A program made the translations under genes and the position numbers. From Agrobacterium tumefaciens_K (GTDB lineage Bacteria > Pseudomonadota > Alphaproteobacteria > Rhizobiales > Rhizobiaceae), in NCBI RefSeq assembly GCF_031801495.1, contig NZ_JAOEGC010000007.1:124001-188000 (forward strand): a stretch of DNA of 64,000 bases. Reading direction: 5' to 3'. The notes below the pieces were generated by a model. That model saw nothing but the letters and a program-made list of their open reading frames with translations, was not told where the DNA came from and searched no databases. Shown here in pieces: positions 42,051 to 51,154 of this stretch (position 1 is the first letter of the stretch; the number at the start of each line of letters is the position of its first letter).

Positions 42051-43109
42051 GTGATCGAAAGCGCGATAATCGACGCATGGCGACGAGCACCTCGACTGAA
42101 CGAATTCACGAACTTCTTCGAGAAGACATCGCGCGGGCTGGAGGGCGCACCAGAGTATGGAGCACCCGTCGCAGATCCCAATCTTCTGCAATTTGATCTC
42201 GATTGCCTGACCTATGCGGACACTCATCGGCGTCTGTGGGGCAAGTTTGAGAACCATTATTTTGCCAGCATTCCATTCCGTCTCGAAGAGGAATGCCGGA
42301 TCGCGGCTGCGTCATTTCGTTTTTGTCTGAACGCCTGGGCTCGGGAGAACAGAGCGGCGACTTTGTACACGTTGGGCGCTGGGGCTGGAAGCCTTTCACG
42401 ATCGCTCGCAAAGCTTGGAGATGGAAGGATTAAAACTCTCAACTGCAGTCCGACGGTCGGAAACCGCGTGTGCTTTTTTGAAAAACGTGGCAGCGAACAT
42501 GCTCACTTTTTCGAAGGCCCGTTCTTTGAACTCACCGACGAACGCTATTCCTCCGATAGGGACCTTGAGCCATTCCGCAACGGCTTTGACATCTTACTCG
42601 AAGATACGACGTTTCAAATGTATGGGAATGACCGAGATAATCAGACCCGTTTCGTGGCAAGCGTTGTTAAGCCCACCGGTGTACTGGTTCAGGTCCAAAA
42701 ACTGCGTCATCCCGACCCGAAAGAGTACGCGAAGCGCGAGCGTCAAAAAGACGAGGCGTTCAAAGCCCGGTTTTTCGCACCTGCCCAGATCGCCGAGAAA
42801 AGGCGTGAAGTCCTCAACACGATGGTCGATTTCCAGGTGGATATGGAAACGACCACACGTGCATTGCAGGCTTGTTTTCGCTACAGCGTGGCAACCTGGA
42901 ACAGTGGAAATTTCTACACCATCGTCTCATCGAATTCGCGGCGTTCGCTTACGGATTTTATCGCGCTGCTGATTGCGCCAGCAATTCCGAATGAGTTTTC
43001 TTACGAGCAACTGCCGCTGGTACTCACCGACCATGCAGACGAACAGCTTCCTTGCCGATGGCAATGGCGCTCGCCTCAAAGTGCGCCACCATGGGCGGCA
43101 GAAAGATAG
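42051..43109 (+). CDS. Class I SAM-dependent methyltransferase-like protein
   Basis: A 352-aa cytoplasmic protein. The segment AATLYTLGAGAGSLSRSLAKLGDGRIKTLNCSP near residues 110-143 is a Rossmann methyltransferase motif I, followed by GFDILLEDTTFQMYGN (acidic motif and following loop) and VVKPTGVLVQVQK. The N-terminal 100 and C-terminal 130 residues are not familiar; the latter include EYAKRERQKDEAFKARFFAPAQI. GTG 42051 follows AGAGAGGAC; upstream in-frame codons lack a Shine-Dalgarno. It is 11 nt from the next gene, so the two form an operon. Substrate unknown. Confidence 0.75.
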   Translation: MIESAIIDAWRRAPRLNEFTNFFEKTSRGLEGAPEYGAPVADPNLLQFDLDCLTYADTHRRLWGKFENHYFASIPFRLEEECRIAAASFRFCLNAWARENRAATLYTLGAGAGSLSRSLAKLGDGRIKTLNCSPTVGNRVCFFEKRGSEHAHFFEGPFFELTDERYSSDRDLEPFRNGFDILLEDTTFQMYGNDRDNQTRFVASVVKPTGVLVQVQKLRHPDPKEYAKRERQKDEAFKARFFAPAQIAEKRREVLNTMVDFQVDMETTTRALQACFRYSVATWNSGNFYTIVSSNSRRSLTDFIALLIAPAIPNEFSYEQLPLVLTDHADEQLPCRWQWRSPQSAPPWAAER

Positions 43110-43120
43110 CGTGAGGGTTC

Positions 43121-44524
43121 ATGGCAAAGAACCGCGCATCCAGAGGAGAGGTTTTTGTATCCGCTGCGCAGATCAGGGCAGCGATGACGCTTTTGATGCC
43201 GGAGCTGTCCGGGTACTGGCGGCGGCCGCTGACTGACTACGCACATGCAGCCTACGACACGGTTGAAACAGGACGATGCTCCGTGCGCAACGACGCCATG
43301 GGCCGATTGCAGGCGCTTGTCAAAAGTGTCGCGCTTCGGTCCGGGGCGAGTGAGGACCAGGCGCTTGATGCTGCGAGGCAGATCTCGGAATTGCCCGTCA
43401 TACAGAGCGGCCCGCACTGCTTCTTGATGGTGGATGCAGAAGCTTTTTACACGCATCTGTTCAGCGCGCTCGGATTGAGCAGTCATCGTAGACGCTGGCA
43501 CATTTACTTTGGCTGCTCGACCGTAAAGTTCATCGAGACGGCGAACAAGGGACCCGGGTGGCTCTATACCGGGGGAGCGCTTGCGAACGTGTTTGGGTTG
43601 TCCCGCAGACGCATGAGTTCAACCAGCCTGTGCGGCCGTAACGGGCCCTACCAGATCAAGCTCGAGCCCGACGAAGCGACCTCCACCAACCACCAGGCTG
43701 AGTGGCTGAAGGAGCACTTGCCTGACGCCGCTTTTCCAACAGCCGCCGAGGCCATCATGGCTGCGAACCAGGTCCTTTGGAGGCGATCCTTCCCGCTCTC
43801 TCTGCAATTGCTGCAATTCAATGACATGGATGTAGGCGATCTCATTGCTGATCATTTCGAGGATCCGGATTCGTGGCTTTCCCGGCGCTTCATTGGCGAA
43901 GGCATGGTCGCCGAAAAGATCCTTGGTCAGATGGTCGATCTGAATGCTGGTCATTGGGCGGGCTGGATCAGGCGGACCACGGACTTCTTCTGGGGAATTC
44001 TGGACGGACGTATCGTTCCTCTTCATCTCCATGAGGGCATTTTGTTCGGGTCCGCGGCGCCAGGCTTCACCATTCCGTTTAACCCGGAAGCCATTGCAAG
44101 GGCGCTCCGCCAGCGACGATTGGTTCCAAATCTGATGATGATGGCGCTCGTCACGTCGATACTGCCTGGAGTAAGATTGCTCGGCGGCAGTCGACAAACA
44201 GTCTACTATCCTCTCATGCGCTATCTGGTCGGAACTTCTCTCGACGCAGAAAATGATCGTGCGCTGTTGGTGTCGATGCGTAACGACCGGCGTGCCGGCA
44301 TGTGGAGCCATCGCGTCCTGAAGCCTGCCAGTGCCCTTCCCCTCCTGGAAACAGAGTATGCAGAACATGGGCTAGCCGTTGCAGCCGCCTATGGAGAACA
44401 AACATTGGAGGAGGCAGCCGGCGACCTGTCATTTTTCACTGGCGACCCGATCTGGACGAAGATGTGCAGGCATCTTGAAAACGGGGAGATAACAGCACGC
44501 TCCCCGCAATGGGAGTGGGCTTAG
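43121..44524 (+). CDS. Unrecognised 467-aa protein of the luxR2 cluster
   Basis: I do not recognise this family. It has no signal peptide or clear membrane segment. Notable segments are RRRWHIYFGCSTVKFIETANKGPGWLYTGG (near 130), LNAGHWAGWIRRTTDFFWGILDGRIVPLHLHEG (near 275) and LLGGSRQTVYYPLMRYLVG (near 350). Trp, His and Arg are frequent, as in many enzymes of specialised metabolism, but no cofactor motif is visible. It begins 11 nt after the methyltransferase-like gene and ends 18 nt before the GNAT gene, all in one direction. Position implies a joint pathway: a small-molecule modifying or biosynthetic step under LuxR control is a guess. Confidence 0.75.
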   Translation: MAKNRASRGEVFVSAAQIRAAMTLLMPELSGYWRRPLTDYAHAAYDTVETGRCSVRNDAMGRLQALVKSVALRSGASEDQALDAARQISELPVIQSGPHCFLMVDAEAFYTHLFSALGLSSHRRRWHIYFGCSTVKFIETANKGPGWLYTGGALANVFGLSRRRMSSTSLCGRNGPYQIKLEPDEATSTNHQAEWLKEHLPDAAFPTAAEAIMAANQVLWRRSFPLSLQLLQFNDMDVGDLIADHFEDPDSWLSRRFIGEGMVAEKILGQMVDLNAGHWAGWIRRTTDFFWGILDGRIVPLHLHEGILFGSAAPGFTIPFNPEAIARALRQRRLVPNLMMMALVTSILPGVRLLGGSRQTVYYPLMRYLVGTSLDAENDRALLVSMRNDRRAGMWSHRVLKPASALPLLETEYAEHGLAVAAAYGEQTLEEAAGDLSFFTGDPIWTKMCRHLENGEITARSPQWEWA

Positions 44525-44542
44525 TCTGAGGGAGGAGGCGGC

Positions 44543-45055
44543 ATGTCAGTCGCGCCATTGCTGATCCGGCAGATTTCACTGGCAGATATCGAGGACTTCC
44601 GTCGCATACGTCTTGAGTCACTCCAAAGAGAGCCGGATGCCTTCGCAAGCACTTTCGAAGAGTGGAGCGCGTTCGCTGATGTTGACTGGCGACAGCGAAT
44701 GGACAGACCGATGTTTGTGGCGTTCGATACGAACGAGCCCGTCGGGCTGATGAGCCTGAAGCGATTTGAGCAACCCAAGATGCGGCATCGGGCAGTTCTT
44801 GGAATGGTCTACGTTCGAAAATCCTTCAGGGGATCAGGCGTTTCCACGAGCCTCCTGGATGCGGTCTTCAAATACGCAGGAGCAGAGCAGATTTCACAAA
44901 TCGAGCTGGCCGTTCGCGAAGACAACAGATCGGCATTGAATTTTTATCGAAACCAAGGCTTCCAAAAGGTCGGGTCCATCCCAAACGGTTTCGTGGACGG
45001 CGATGAAGGATTTCGTGAGATCGTCATGGTTCGGCTATTACTACATCACCGATAG
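44543..45055 (+). CDS. GNAT-family N-acetyltransferase
   Basis: A 170-aa GCN5-related acyltransferase. Motif A with the acetyl-CoA loop is AVLGMVYVRKSFRGSGVSTSLLDAV (R-x-x-G-x-G as RGSGVS), followed by IELAVREDNRSALNFYRNQGFQKVG (motif B). The N-terminus is LLIRQISLADIEDFRRIRLESLQREPDAFASTFEE. It is the last gene of the luxR2 cluster. The acceptor may be the product of the two upstream genes; self-protection against that product is also possible. Confidence 0.88.
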   Translation: MSVAPLLIRQISLADIEDFRRIRLESLQREPDAFASTFEEWSAFADVDWRQRMDRPMFVAFDTNEPVGLMSLKRFEQPKMRHRAVLGMVYVRKSFRGSGVSTSLLDAVFKYAGAEQISQIELAVREDNRSALNFYRNQGFQKVGSIPNGFVDGDEGFREIVMVRLLLHHR

Positions 45056-45097
45056 CGTGTCGCGGATCGAGCGTAATCAGTGAGTTTTTGGAAGCTG

Positions 45098-45325
45098 TCA
45101 TGTGGGGTCCTTAAACCGCACCCCAACGCCACCGCCATTTTGGTCGATAAACTCAATTCCAGCCTCTTCTAAAACTGTTTGTATACTCTCGAGAGTAGCC
45201 GGTCGGAGCTGATCACCTCTCTCTAGCCGGGTTATCGTCTGGGTTGAGACTTTTGCTTTGCTGGCAAGTTCGATGACACCCCATCCCAAAGCAACTCGCG
45301 CGAGCTTGCACTGAATTCCCTTCAT
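45098..45325 (-). CDS. Small XRE-family regulator
   Basis: A 75-aa single HTH_3 domain: MKGIQCKLARVALGWGVIELASKAKVSTQTITRLERGDQLRPATLESIQTVLEEAGIEFID, ending in GVGVRFKDP, the usual plan of the many small rhizobial regulators whose first lines read M-x-x-x-Q-C-R-x-A-R-x-x-L-G-W. ATG 45325 was preferred over GTG 45355 for that reason. It is convergent with the GNAT gene and divergent from the ABC importer, which it might control. Confidence 0.85.
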   Translation of the reverse strand: MKGIQCKLARVALGWGVIELASKAKVSTQTITRLERGDQLRPATLESIQTVLEEAGIEFIDQNGGGVGVRFKDPT

Positions 45326-45826
45326 ATCACCATGCCATGATGATTTCGGTTGCACATCTGTAAGTTGCCTTGTATAAACTAACTCATTAAGCGGCTGCGT
45401 CCGGTGTTACCGCACCGGAGGCAACCTAACCGCAATCAAGCTGGTATGGAGCTCGGATCATGGCTGATTCCGACAATAGCAGAACTTTGTCTGCTTTCGC
45501 GATAACAGATTTAATTTCAAGACCTTTTGTGTCCAGGCTCGACATTTCCGGCACTGAATTCCTCCGTTCCTGTGTCTTCGCAGACGAACATCGCGGTCGC
45601 GCTCGTGAAGTGCCTAACCTCACGAAGCTTGTGACGATAACTAGGGCAGCTTCCGCAATAGGGAAGTGTGTCGGGCAATAACACCCGAACTTAACTGAAG
45701 ACGCCCAGCGAACTCGCCGATTTCGCTGGGCGAACGATTCAGAGAATTCGCCGTCGTCCGACGTTGTGGTCCACCGCAGCGCTGGTCCCGGCTGTCCATC
45801 TCCAACCACAAAAAGGGAACTAGCAC
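45326..45826. promoter_or_regulatory. Upstream region of the peptide importer with two hairpins
   Basis: A 501-bp gap between divergent genes. CCGGTG/CACCGG (45403-45408, 45415-45420) is a short hairpin. CGCCCAGCGAA (45702-45712) and TTCGCTGGGCG (45722-45732) form an exact 11-bp stem with a 9-nt loop about 95 bp before the importer ATG, possibly a leader attenuator or a stable 5' end. A 73-aa frame at 45460-45681 has a fair Shine-Dalgarno but no recognisable family and is not called. Confidence 0.5.
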
Positions 45827-47428
45827 ATGAAACTCGCATACGCTTTTCGTCCATTCGCGCTTCGGGCAACCATTTTGTCGCTCGCGGTCCTTAGTGGGGC
45901 TGCAGCTCTGGCGCAGGCACCGACCCAGTCGGATTTGCGGATCGCCACTTCATACAAGTTGATGACGCTTGATCCACATTTCGCAAACCTGAACGAAAAC
46001 ACGTCGCTCCTCTCGCACATTTACGAGCGCCTTGTTTATCAGGACGAGAAGCTCGCGCTGAAAGAGGGGCTTGCTGTGTCCTGGTCCATGACCGCGGAAA
46101 CAAGATGGGAGTTCAAGCTGAGGGAAGGGGTACGCTTTCATGATGGGTCTTCGTTCACCGCAGATGATGTGGTCTATTCCATCGAGCGCATCCGCAACTA
46201 TCTCCAACCTCCGAGCGGAGGCTACCGTTCCTACGTGACCGGCATCAAAGCGGTATCCGCAAAAGATCCGCTCACCGTTGTCATCGAAACTGATGGGCGT
46301 ATCCCCAACCTTCCGTTGCTGATGTCATCAGTCTTCATCATGCATCGGCCCGCAAGCGGTTTCCAGACGACTGAAGAGCTTAACTCCGGGCGAGCATCGG
46401 TCGGTAGCGGGCCTTACAAGTTCGAAAGCTGGAGTTCCGGAGAGATGTTGCGCCTGACACGCAACGATCAGCATTGGGCTGGTCGCCCCGCATGGCCTGC
46501 GGTCACTTTCAGGGTCATGGAAAGCCCGGCTGCTCGTGTCGCAGCGCTGTCGACCGGAGATGTCGATGTTGCAGACTCTGTTCCCGCAAGAGACGTCGCG
46601 GCCTTGAAACAGCGTGGCGCGGATGTCGCCAGCACGAGTGCGGCTCGCATCAACTTTCTGCAATTCGATGTCGAGAAGCAAAATGTCTCGGGCGTCACCG
46701 ACAAGTCTGGGACCGCAATCCCCAATCCGTTCCGCAACATCGATGTCCGACGAGCGCTCGCGCTTGCCACCGACCGCAAGGTGATTGTCGAGAAAATCCT
46801 CTCCGGATACGGGTCTCCCGCGTCACAGTTTTTTCCTGAAGGTCTGCCAGGCACCTCGGAGAGTTTGAAGGCGGAAGCGCCCGATTACGACGCTGCAAAA
46901 GCTATTCTGGCAAAGGCCGGTTACCCCAATGGTTTCAACGTCGTGCTGGCAGGACCAGCCGGACGTTATCCGGGGGATGGGGAAAGCTTGCAGGCGGTTG
47001 CGCAAAGCTGGGCGCGAATCGGCGTTTCTGTCCAGCCGCAGGCTTCCCCGTTCTCGGTGTTCAACACGAAACGGGCAGCCGGCGAATATGCTGCCTGGTA
47101 CGGCGGCACCTCAGGAGAGGCTGTCGACATCATCCTGCGTGCCGTCGTCGCGTCGCCTGACAAGGAACGCGGCACAGGGGCATTGAACTTCGGTCGCTAT
47201 CGCAATCCGTCCTTTGATGCGCTGCTTGAGACGGCGGAAGATATCGAAGAGGGCGGCAAGCGCGATGATGCGCTTGCACAGGCAACCGAGCTTGTCATGA
47301 AGGATCAGCCGATCATCCCGCTTTATCATTTCCATCACATCGTCGGTTATGGCGCGAAAGTTGGATCCTATGTGATTCACCCCCGCGGCTGGACGACAGC
47401 CATGCAGACGATCGCAGCGACGGAGTGA
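45827..47428 (+). CDS. Peptide ABC transporter, periplasmic binding protein (SBP family 5)
   Basis: Captures a peptide, opine-like or related solute in the periplasm; 533 aa. A signal peptide ends near GAAALAQAPTQ. Family-5 features: LDPHFANLNENTSLLSHIYERLVY, FKLREGVRFHDGSSFTADDVVYSIER, GSGPYKFESW, RRALALATDRKVIVEKILSGYG, and the C-terminal PIIPLYHFHHIVG. It is first in an operon with two permeases and a fused ATPase. It starts 95 bp after an 11-bp hairpin. Confidence 0.94.
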   Translation: MKLAYAFRPFALRATILSLAVLSGAAALAQAPTQSDLRIATSYKLMTLDPHFANLNENTSLLSHIYERLVYQDEKLALKEGLAVSWSMTAETRWEFKLREGVRFHDGSSFTADDVVYSIERIRNYLQPPSGGYRSYVTGIKAVSAKDPLTVVIETDGRIPNLPLLMSSVFIMHRPASGFQTTEELNSGRASVGSGPYKFESWSSGEMLRLTRNDQHWAGRPAWPAVTFRVMESPAARVAALSTGDVDVADSVPARDVAALKQRGADVASTSAARINFLQFDVEKQNVSGVTDKSGTAIPNPFRNIDVRRALALATDRKVIVEKILSGYGSPASQFFPEGLPGTSESLKAEAPDYDAAKAILAKAGYPNGFNVVLAGPAGRYPGDGESLQAVAQSWARIGVSVQPQASPFSVFNTKRAAGEYAAWYGGTSGEAVDIILRAVVASPDKERGTGALNFGRYRNPSFDALLETAEDIEEGGKRDDALAQATELVMKDQPIIPLYHFHHIVGYGAKVGSYVIHPRGWTTAMQTIAATE

Positions 47429-47433
47429 TATCC

Positions 47434-48411
47434 ATGGGTCTTATCTCCTCCGCCACGTCGAGGCTTTTACAAGCCTTGATGCTTCTCTTTGCCATGTCGC
47501 TGATAGGGTTCATCGGAATCCACAGCGTTGGCAATCCCGTGTTCAATGTGGTCAACATCGAAACTGCAACGCCTGAGGACATCAGGCGCGCAACCATTGC
47601 ACTCGGCCTCGATCTGCCGATCTGGCAGCAATACGGGCTGTTCCTGAAAAACGTGCTGAGCGGAAACTTCGGCACGTCCTACATCTATCACCAGCCCGCC
47701 TTCGACCTCGTGCTGAGCAAGTTGCCGGCAACATTGGAACTGGCATTCGTCGCCATGCTCGTGTCGACCATCGTTGGCGTTGGCCTTGGTCTGGCCGCCG
47801 GGCGAAGGAAGGGCACGACGCTCGATCGGGTGGTATTGCGCAGCAGTGTCTTTGCCCTCAGCGTTCCGTCCTTTTGGCTCAGCATGATGCTGATCCTATT
47901 TGGCGCAATCCTCACGGGGTGGCTCCCGTCTGGCGGGCGGGGTGAAACGATCGAGGTCGTTAGAGCCGAGTGGAGCGTTCTGACAGCAAATGGTCTGAGA
48001 CACATGACGCTTCCAATGCTTGCACTTGCCATTCCCAACATCGCGCTCATCGCCCGTCTGACGCGGTCCGGGACGATAGAGGTGGAGCGTCAGGAATTTA
48101 CAAGGTTCTGCAAGGCCAGAGGTCTGTCCCCGAGACGGATCCTCTTTGCCCATACATTGCCGAACATCAGCGTTCCGCTCGTCACGATCATAGGTCTTCA
48201 ATTCGGTGGGATGCTGGCGTTTGCGGTCGTCATCGAATCCATCTTTGCGTGGCCCGGTATCGGCAAACTCCTGATCGACTCCATCCAGCTACTGGATCGA
48301 CCGGTCGTGATGGCAACGCTCACATTCACCGCGGTGAGCTTTGTCACGCTCAATGCGATCGTCGACGTCTATTACGCGATCGTCGATCCGCGTGTCCGTC
48401 TCCCATCATAA
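47434..48411 (+). CDS. Peptide ABC transporter permease (DppB-like)
   Basis: Inner-membrane permease, 325 aa, with six hydrophobic segments. It has the DppB N-terminal pattern (LDLPIWQQYGLFLKNVLSGNFGTSY) and the cytoplasmic EAA loop EFTRFCKARGLSPRRILFAHTLPN. I used ATG 47434, which has GGAG 8 nt upstream; GTG 47425 overlaps the previous stop. It pairs with the next permease. Confidence 0.94.
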   Translation: MGLISSATSRLLQALMLLFAMSLIGFIGIHSVGNPVFNVVNIETATPEDIRRATIALGLDLPIWQQYGLFLKNVLSGNFGTSYIYHQPAFDLVLSKLPATLELAFVAMLVSTIVGVGLGLAAGRRKGTTLDRVVLRSSVFALSVPSFWLSMMLILFGAILTGWLPSGGRGETIEVVRAEWSVLTANGLRHMTLPMLALAIPNIALIARLTRSGTIEVERQEFTRFCKARGLSPRRILFAHTLPNISVPLVTIIGLQFGGMLAFAVVIESIFAWPGIGKLLIDSIQLLDRPVVMATLTFTAVSFVTLNAIVDVYYAIVDPRVRLPS

Positions 48412-48422
48412 AGGGTAAAGTC

Positions 48423-49322
48423 ATGAAACCGCCCATTCTTCGAGCACTCGGCATGCACAGCGACAGGGCAGTGCGATACGCACAATCGCCCGCAGCAATG
48501 CGAGTGTCGACACTCGTTCTGGTCATTTTCGTTCTGGCAGCGCTTTTTGCGCCGCTCATCGCCCCGCAAAATCCATACGATCCACTCCAGATCTTTGCCT
48601 GGGAGGCATCGTCGTCTCCCGGAACGATCGGTAGCGGAGGGTATCTCTACGTTCTCGGTACGGACGGGCTCGGACGGGACATCCTCAGTTCCATCCTTTA
48701 CGGTTTACGCATCAGTCTGATCGTGTCGCTGACAAGTTCGGCGATCGCAGCAATGATCGGCCTGACGGCCGGGGTTACGGCTGCATACTTTGGCCGTTGG
48801 GTGGATGCGGCGATCATGCGCCTGGTTGACCTCCAGCTTAGCCTCCCAACAATACTGGTTGCGCTTATCGCCATCGTCACCCTGGGGCCGGGGGTAGACC
48901 GCATCATTCTTGCTTTGGTCATCGCGCAATGGGCCACATATGCGCGGCTGGTGAGGGGTGTTGCTCTCAGCGAAACACAAAAGTCGTATATTGATGCCGC
49001 ACGGCTGATGCGCTTAGCCACCCACAGGGTGATATTGCGTCACCTGCTACCCAACAGCATCGCCCCCGCGATAAGCCTCATCCCCATTGAAGTGGGTCAT
49101 GCCGTTGCGCTTGAGGCCACATTGTCTTTTCTTGGACTCGGCGTTCCTCTGGATAAACCGTCCCTCGGTTCTGCGGTCGCCAACGGGTTTCAGTATCTGC
49201 TGACCGGACAGTACTGGATCAGTCTTTTTCCGGGCCTCGCGCTGTTCTGCCTGATCGCCGCCATCAACTTCACCGGTGAAGATATCCGCAACCGTCTCGA
49301 TCCGAGGAGCAATCTGCGATGA
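48423..49322 (+). CDS. Peptide ABC transporter permease (DppC-like)
   Basis: Inner-membrane permease, 299 aa. It has an N-terminal helix (VSTLVLVIFVLAALFAPLIAPQNPYDP), the DppC motif LGTDGLGRDILSSILYGLRISL, and the EAA loop YIDAARLMRLATHRVILRHLLPN. ATG 48423 follows AAAGGGTAAAG. The stop overlaps the ATPase start by 4 nt. Confidence 0.94.
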   Translation: MKPPILRALGMHSDRAVRYAQSPAAMRVSTLVLVIFVLAALFAPLIAPQNPYDPLQIFAWEASSSPGTIGSGGYLYVLGTDGLGRDILSSILYGLRISLIVSLTSSAIAAMIGLTAGVTAAYFGRWVDAAIMRLVDLQLSLPTILVALIAIVTLGPGVDRIILALVIAQWATYARLVRGVALSETQKSYIDAARLMRLATHRVILRHLLPNSIAPAISLIPIEVGHAVALEATLSFLGLGVPLDKPSLGSAVANGFQYLLTGQYWISLFPGLALFCLIAAINFTGEDIRNRLDPRSNLR

Positions 49323-51034
49323 GAAACACAGCAATGTCTCCCATGGCCCCGAATGCAAACTTGCCGACACTGCCTCTCCTGGAAGTGACAAACCTTGGCC
49401 TGCGCCATTTGTCGATGACCGGTCCTCTGACAATCCTAACCGACGTCAGCTTCTCGCTCCAACGTGGCGAAATCCTGGGAATTATCGGAGAGTCCGGCGC
49501 TGGCAAATCGACGATAGGAAATGCGATCCTGGGATTGCTTGCACCTGGAATACAACAGTTCGCGGGTACAATTGCGATTGATGGGGTGGAACTGGACCCG
49601 GCTCGGGATCCGGGCGGGCGCATCATGCGCAAGAAGATCTCGGCCGTTTTCCAGGACCACACGGCGTCACTCGATCCATTGATGTGCGTCGGGGCGCAAA
49701 TTACGGAAACGATCATTGCCCATGCTCCGAAAACCACAGCGAGGGAGGCCCACAAACGGGCTCTGGAACTTCTTGGTCGTGTCGGAATTCCGGACCCTGA
49801 GCGTCGTTACAGGCACTTTCCTCATCAGTTTTCGGGCGGGCAAAGACAACGAGCGGTGATCGCCATGGCGCTTGCGGGATCACCGGATCTTATCATCGCG
49901 GACGAGCCGACGTCTGCACTGGACGCAACAGTGCAAAAACAGATCCTGCAGTTGTTGCGAACGCTCGTCAATGAGACCGGCATTTCGGTCATCCTTGTGA
50001 CGCACGACATGGGCGTGGTCGCCGAAGTTACGGACCGTGTTCTCGTCATGCGCATGGGAAAGGTCATCGAGGACCGGGCAACAACGGACCTTCTCGAACA
50101 GCCTGCCGAGGACTACACACGAGAGCTTCTGTCAGCGGTCCCGCGCTTGCGCCTGACACCATCCCGTGCAACCGAAACCGATCCCAACAGTCAACTGGCC
50201 TCGAAAATCCCTGTGACGCGTCAGCGCGAGGATGATGCCGTCCTTTCCGTCCATGGGATCGGAAAGACGTTTCCTTCACGCGGACTGTCGTTCGTCGCGA
50301 GGCGAGGGCAGGGGACCCCACGCCATGCGCTGGCAGAGGTCAGCATTGCACTGCCACGCGGTGCCATCAGCGGTATCGTCGGCGAAAGCGGAAGTGGAAA
50401 GACGACGCTCGGCAGGATTCTTGCGGGCCTCGAAACGGCATCGAGTGGCTCCGTATCGCTTGACGGTCGGACATATGATGTGACGAAACCGGGAAACCGT
50501 AGCGGATTGCTCGGACGGGTTCAGATGATCTTCCAGGATCCGGCAGTGTCGTTGAACCCGACCATGAGGATCAGAGAAACCTTGCGCGAAAGCATTCGCT
50601 TCGGCGCGAGAGAGGGAAATGACAACGAGACATATTCAGCCGAAGACATGATGGAGCGCCTTGGACTACCAGCCACCATGCTTTCTCGATACCCGCATCA
50701 GCTTTCTGGAGGGCAGAAACAGCGAATTTGCATCGCAAGAGCCCTTCTCGCGCGACCGCAGATCATCATTGCCGATGAACCGACGTCGGCTCTTGATGTC
50801 TCCGTGCAGGCACAGATCATCCAGTTGCTCAAGGAGACAGTTGAAAGCCAGAACCTTTCAATGCTGTTCATTTCCCACGATCTGGCGGTGGTGCAGCAGC
50901 TCTGCCAGTCCGTCTTTATTTTCAAGGACGGCAGGATCGAGGATAGCGGCCCCTGCGGCGACGTCTTCTCGAACTCGCGGAACCAATACACGCGAACCCT
51001 CATCGAGGCCAGACCGCGAAGGTTTTCAAACTAA
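49319..51034 (+). CDS. Peptide ABC transporter, fused DppD-DppF ATPase
   Basis: A 571-aa cytoplasmic protein with two complete nucleotide-binding domains. Domain 1: Walker A GESGAGKST (57-65), signature FSGGQRQR, Walker B LIIADEPTSALD. Domain 2: Walker A GESGSGKTT (near 357), signature LSGGQKQRICIARAL, IIIADEPTSALD and HDLAVV. A single fused ATPase makes the importer complete with four genes. A 120-bp gap separates it from the CapA-like gene. Confidence 0.94.
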   Translation: MRNTAMSPMAPNANLPTLPLLEVTNLGLRHLSMTGPLTILTDVSFSLQRGEILGIIGESGAGKSTIGNAILGLLAPGIQQFAGTIAIDGVELDPARDPGGRIMRKKISAVFQDHTASLDPLMCVGAQITETIIAHAPKTTAREAHKRALELLGRVGIPDPERRYRHFPHQFSGGQRQRAVIAMALAGSPDLIIADEPTSALDATVQKQILQLLRTLVNETGISVILVTHDMGVVAEVTDRVLVMRMGKVIEDRATTDLLEQPAEDYTRELLSAVPRLRLTPSRATETDPNSQLASKIPVTRQREDDAVLSVHGIGKTFPSRGLSFVARRGQGTPRHALAEVSIALPRGAISGIVGESGSGKTTLGRILAGLETASSGSVSLDGRTYDVTKPGNRSGLLGRVQMIFQDPAVSLNPTMRIRETLRESIRFGAREGNDNETYSAEDMMERLGLPATMLSRYPHQLSGGQKQRICIARALLARPQIIIADEPTSALDVSVQAQIIQLLKETVESQNLSMLFISHDLAVVQQLCQSVFIFKDGRIEDSGPCGDVFSNSRNQYTRTLIEARPRRFSN

Positions 51035-51154
51035 CGACCGCGCCTTCCAATCCATCACGTTTCAATTTCCGAGGACACGCTCCAACGCGGGCAACGCGTT
51101 GTTGCGTGCACATTGAACAACGCGCCACGTCTCGGCGACACAGGAAGTGACCAC

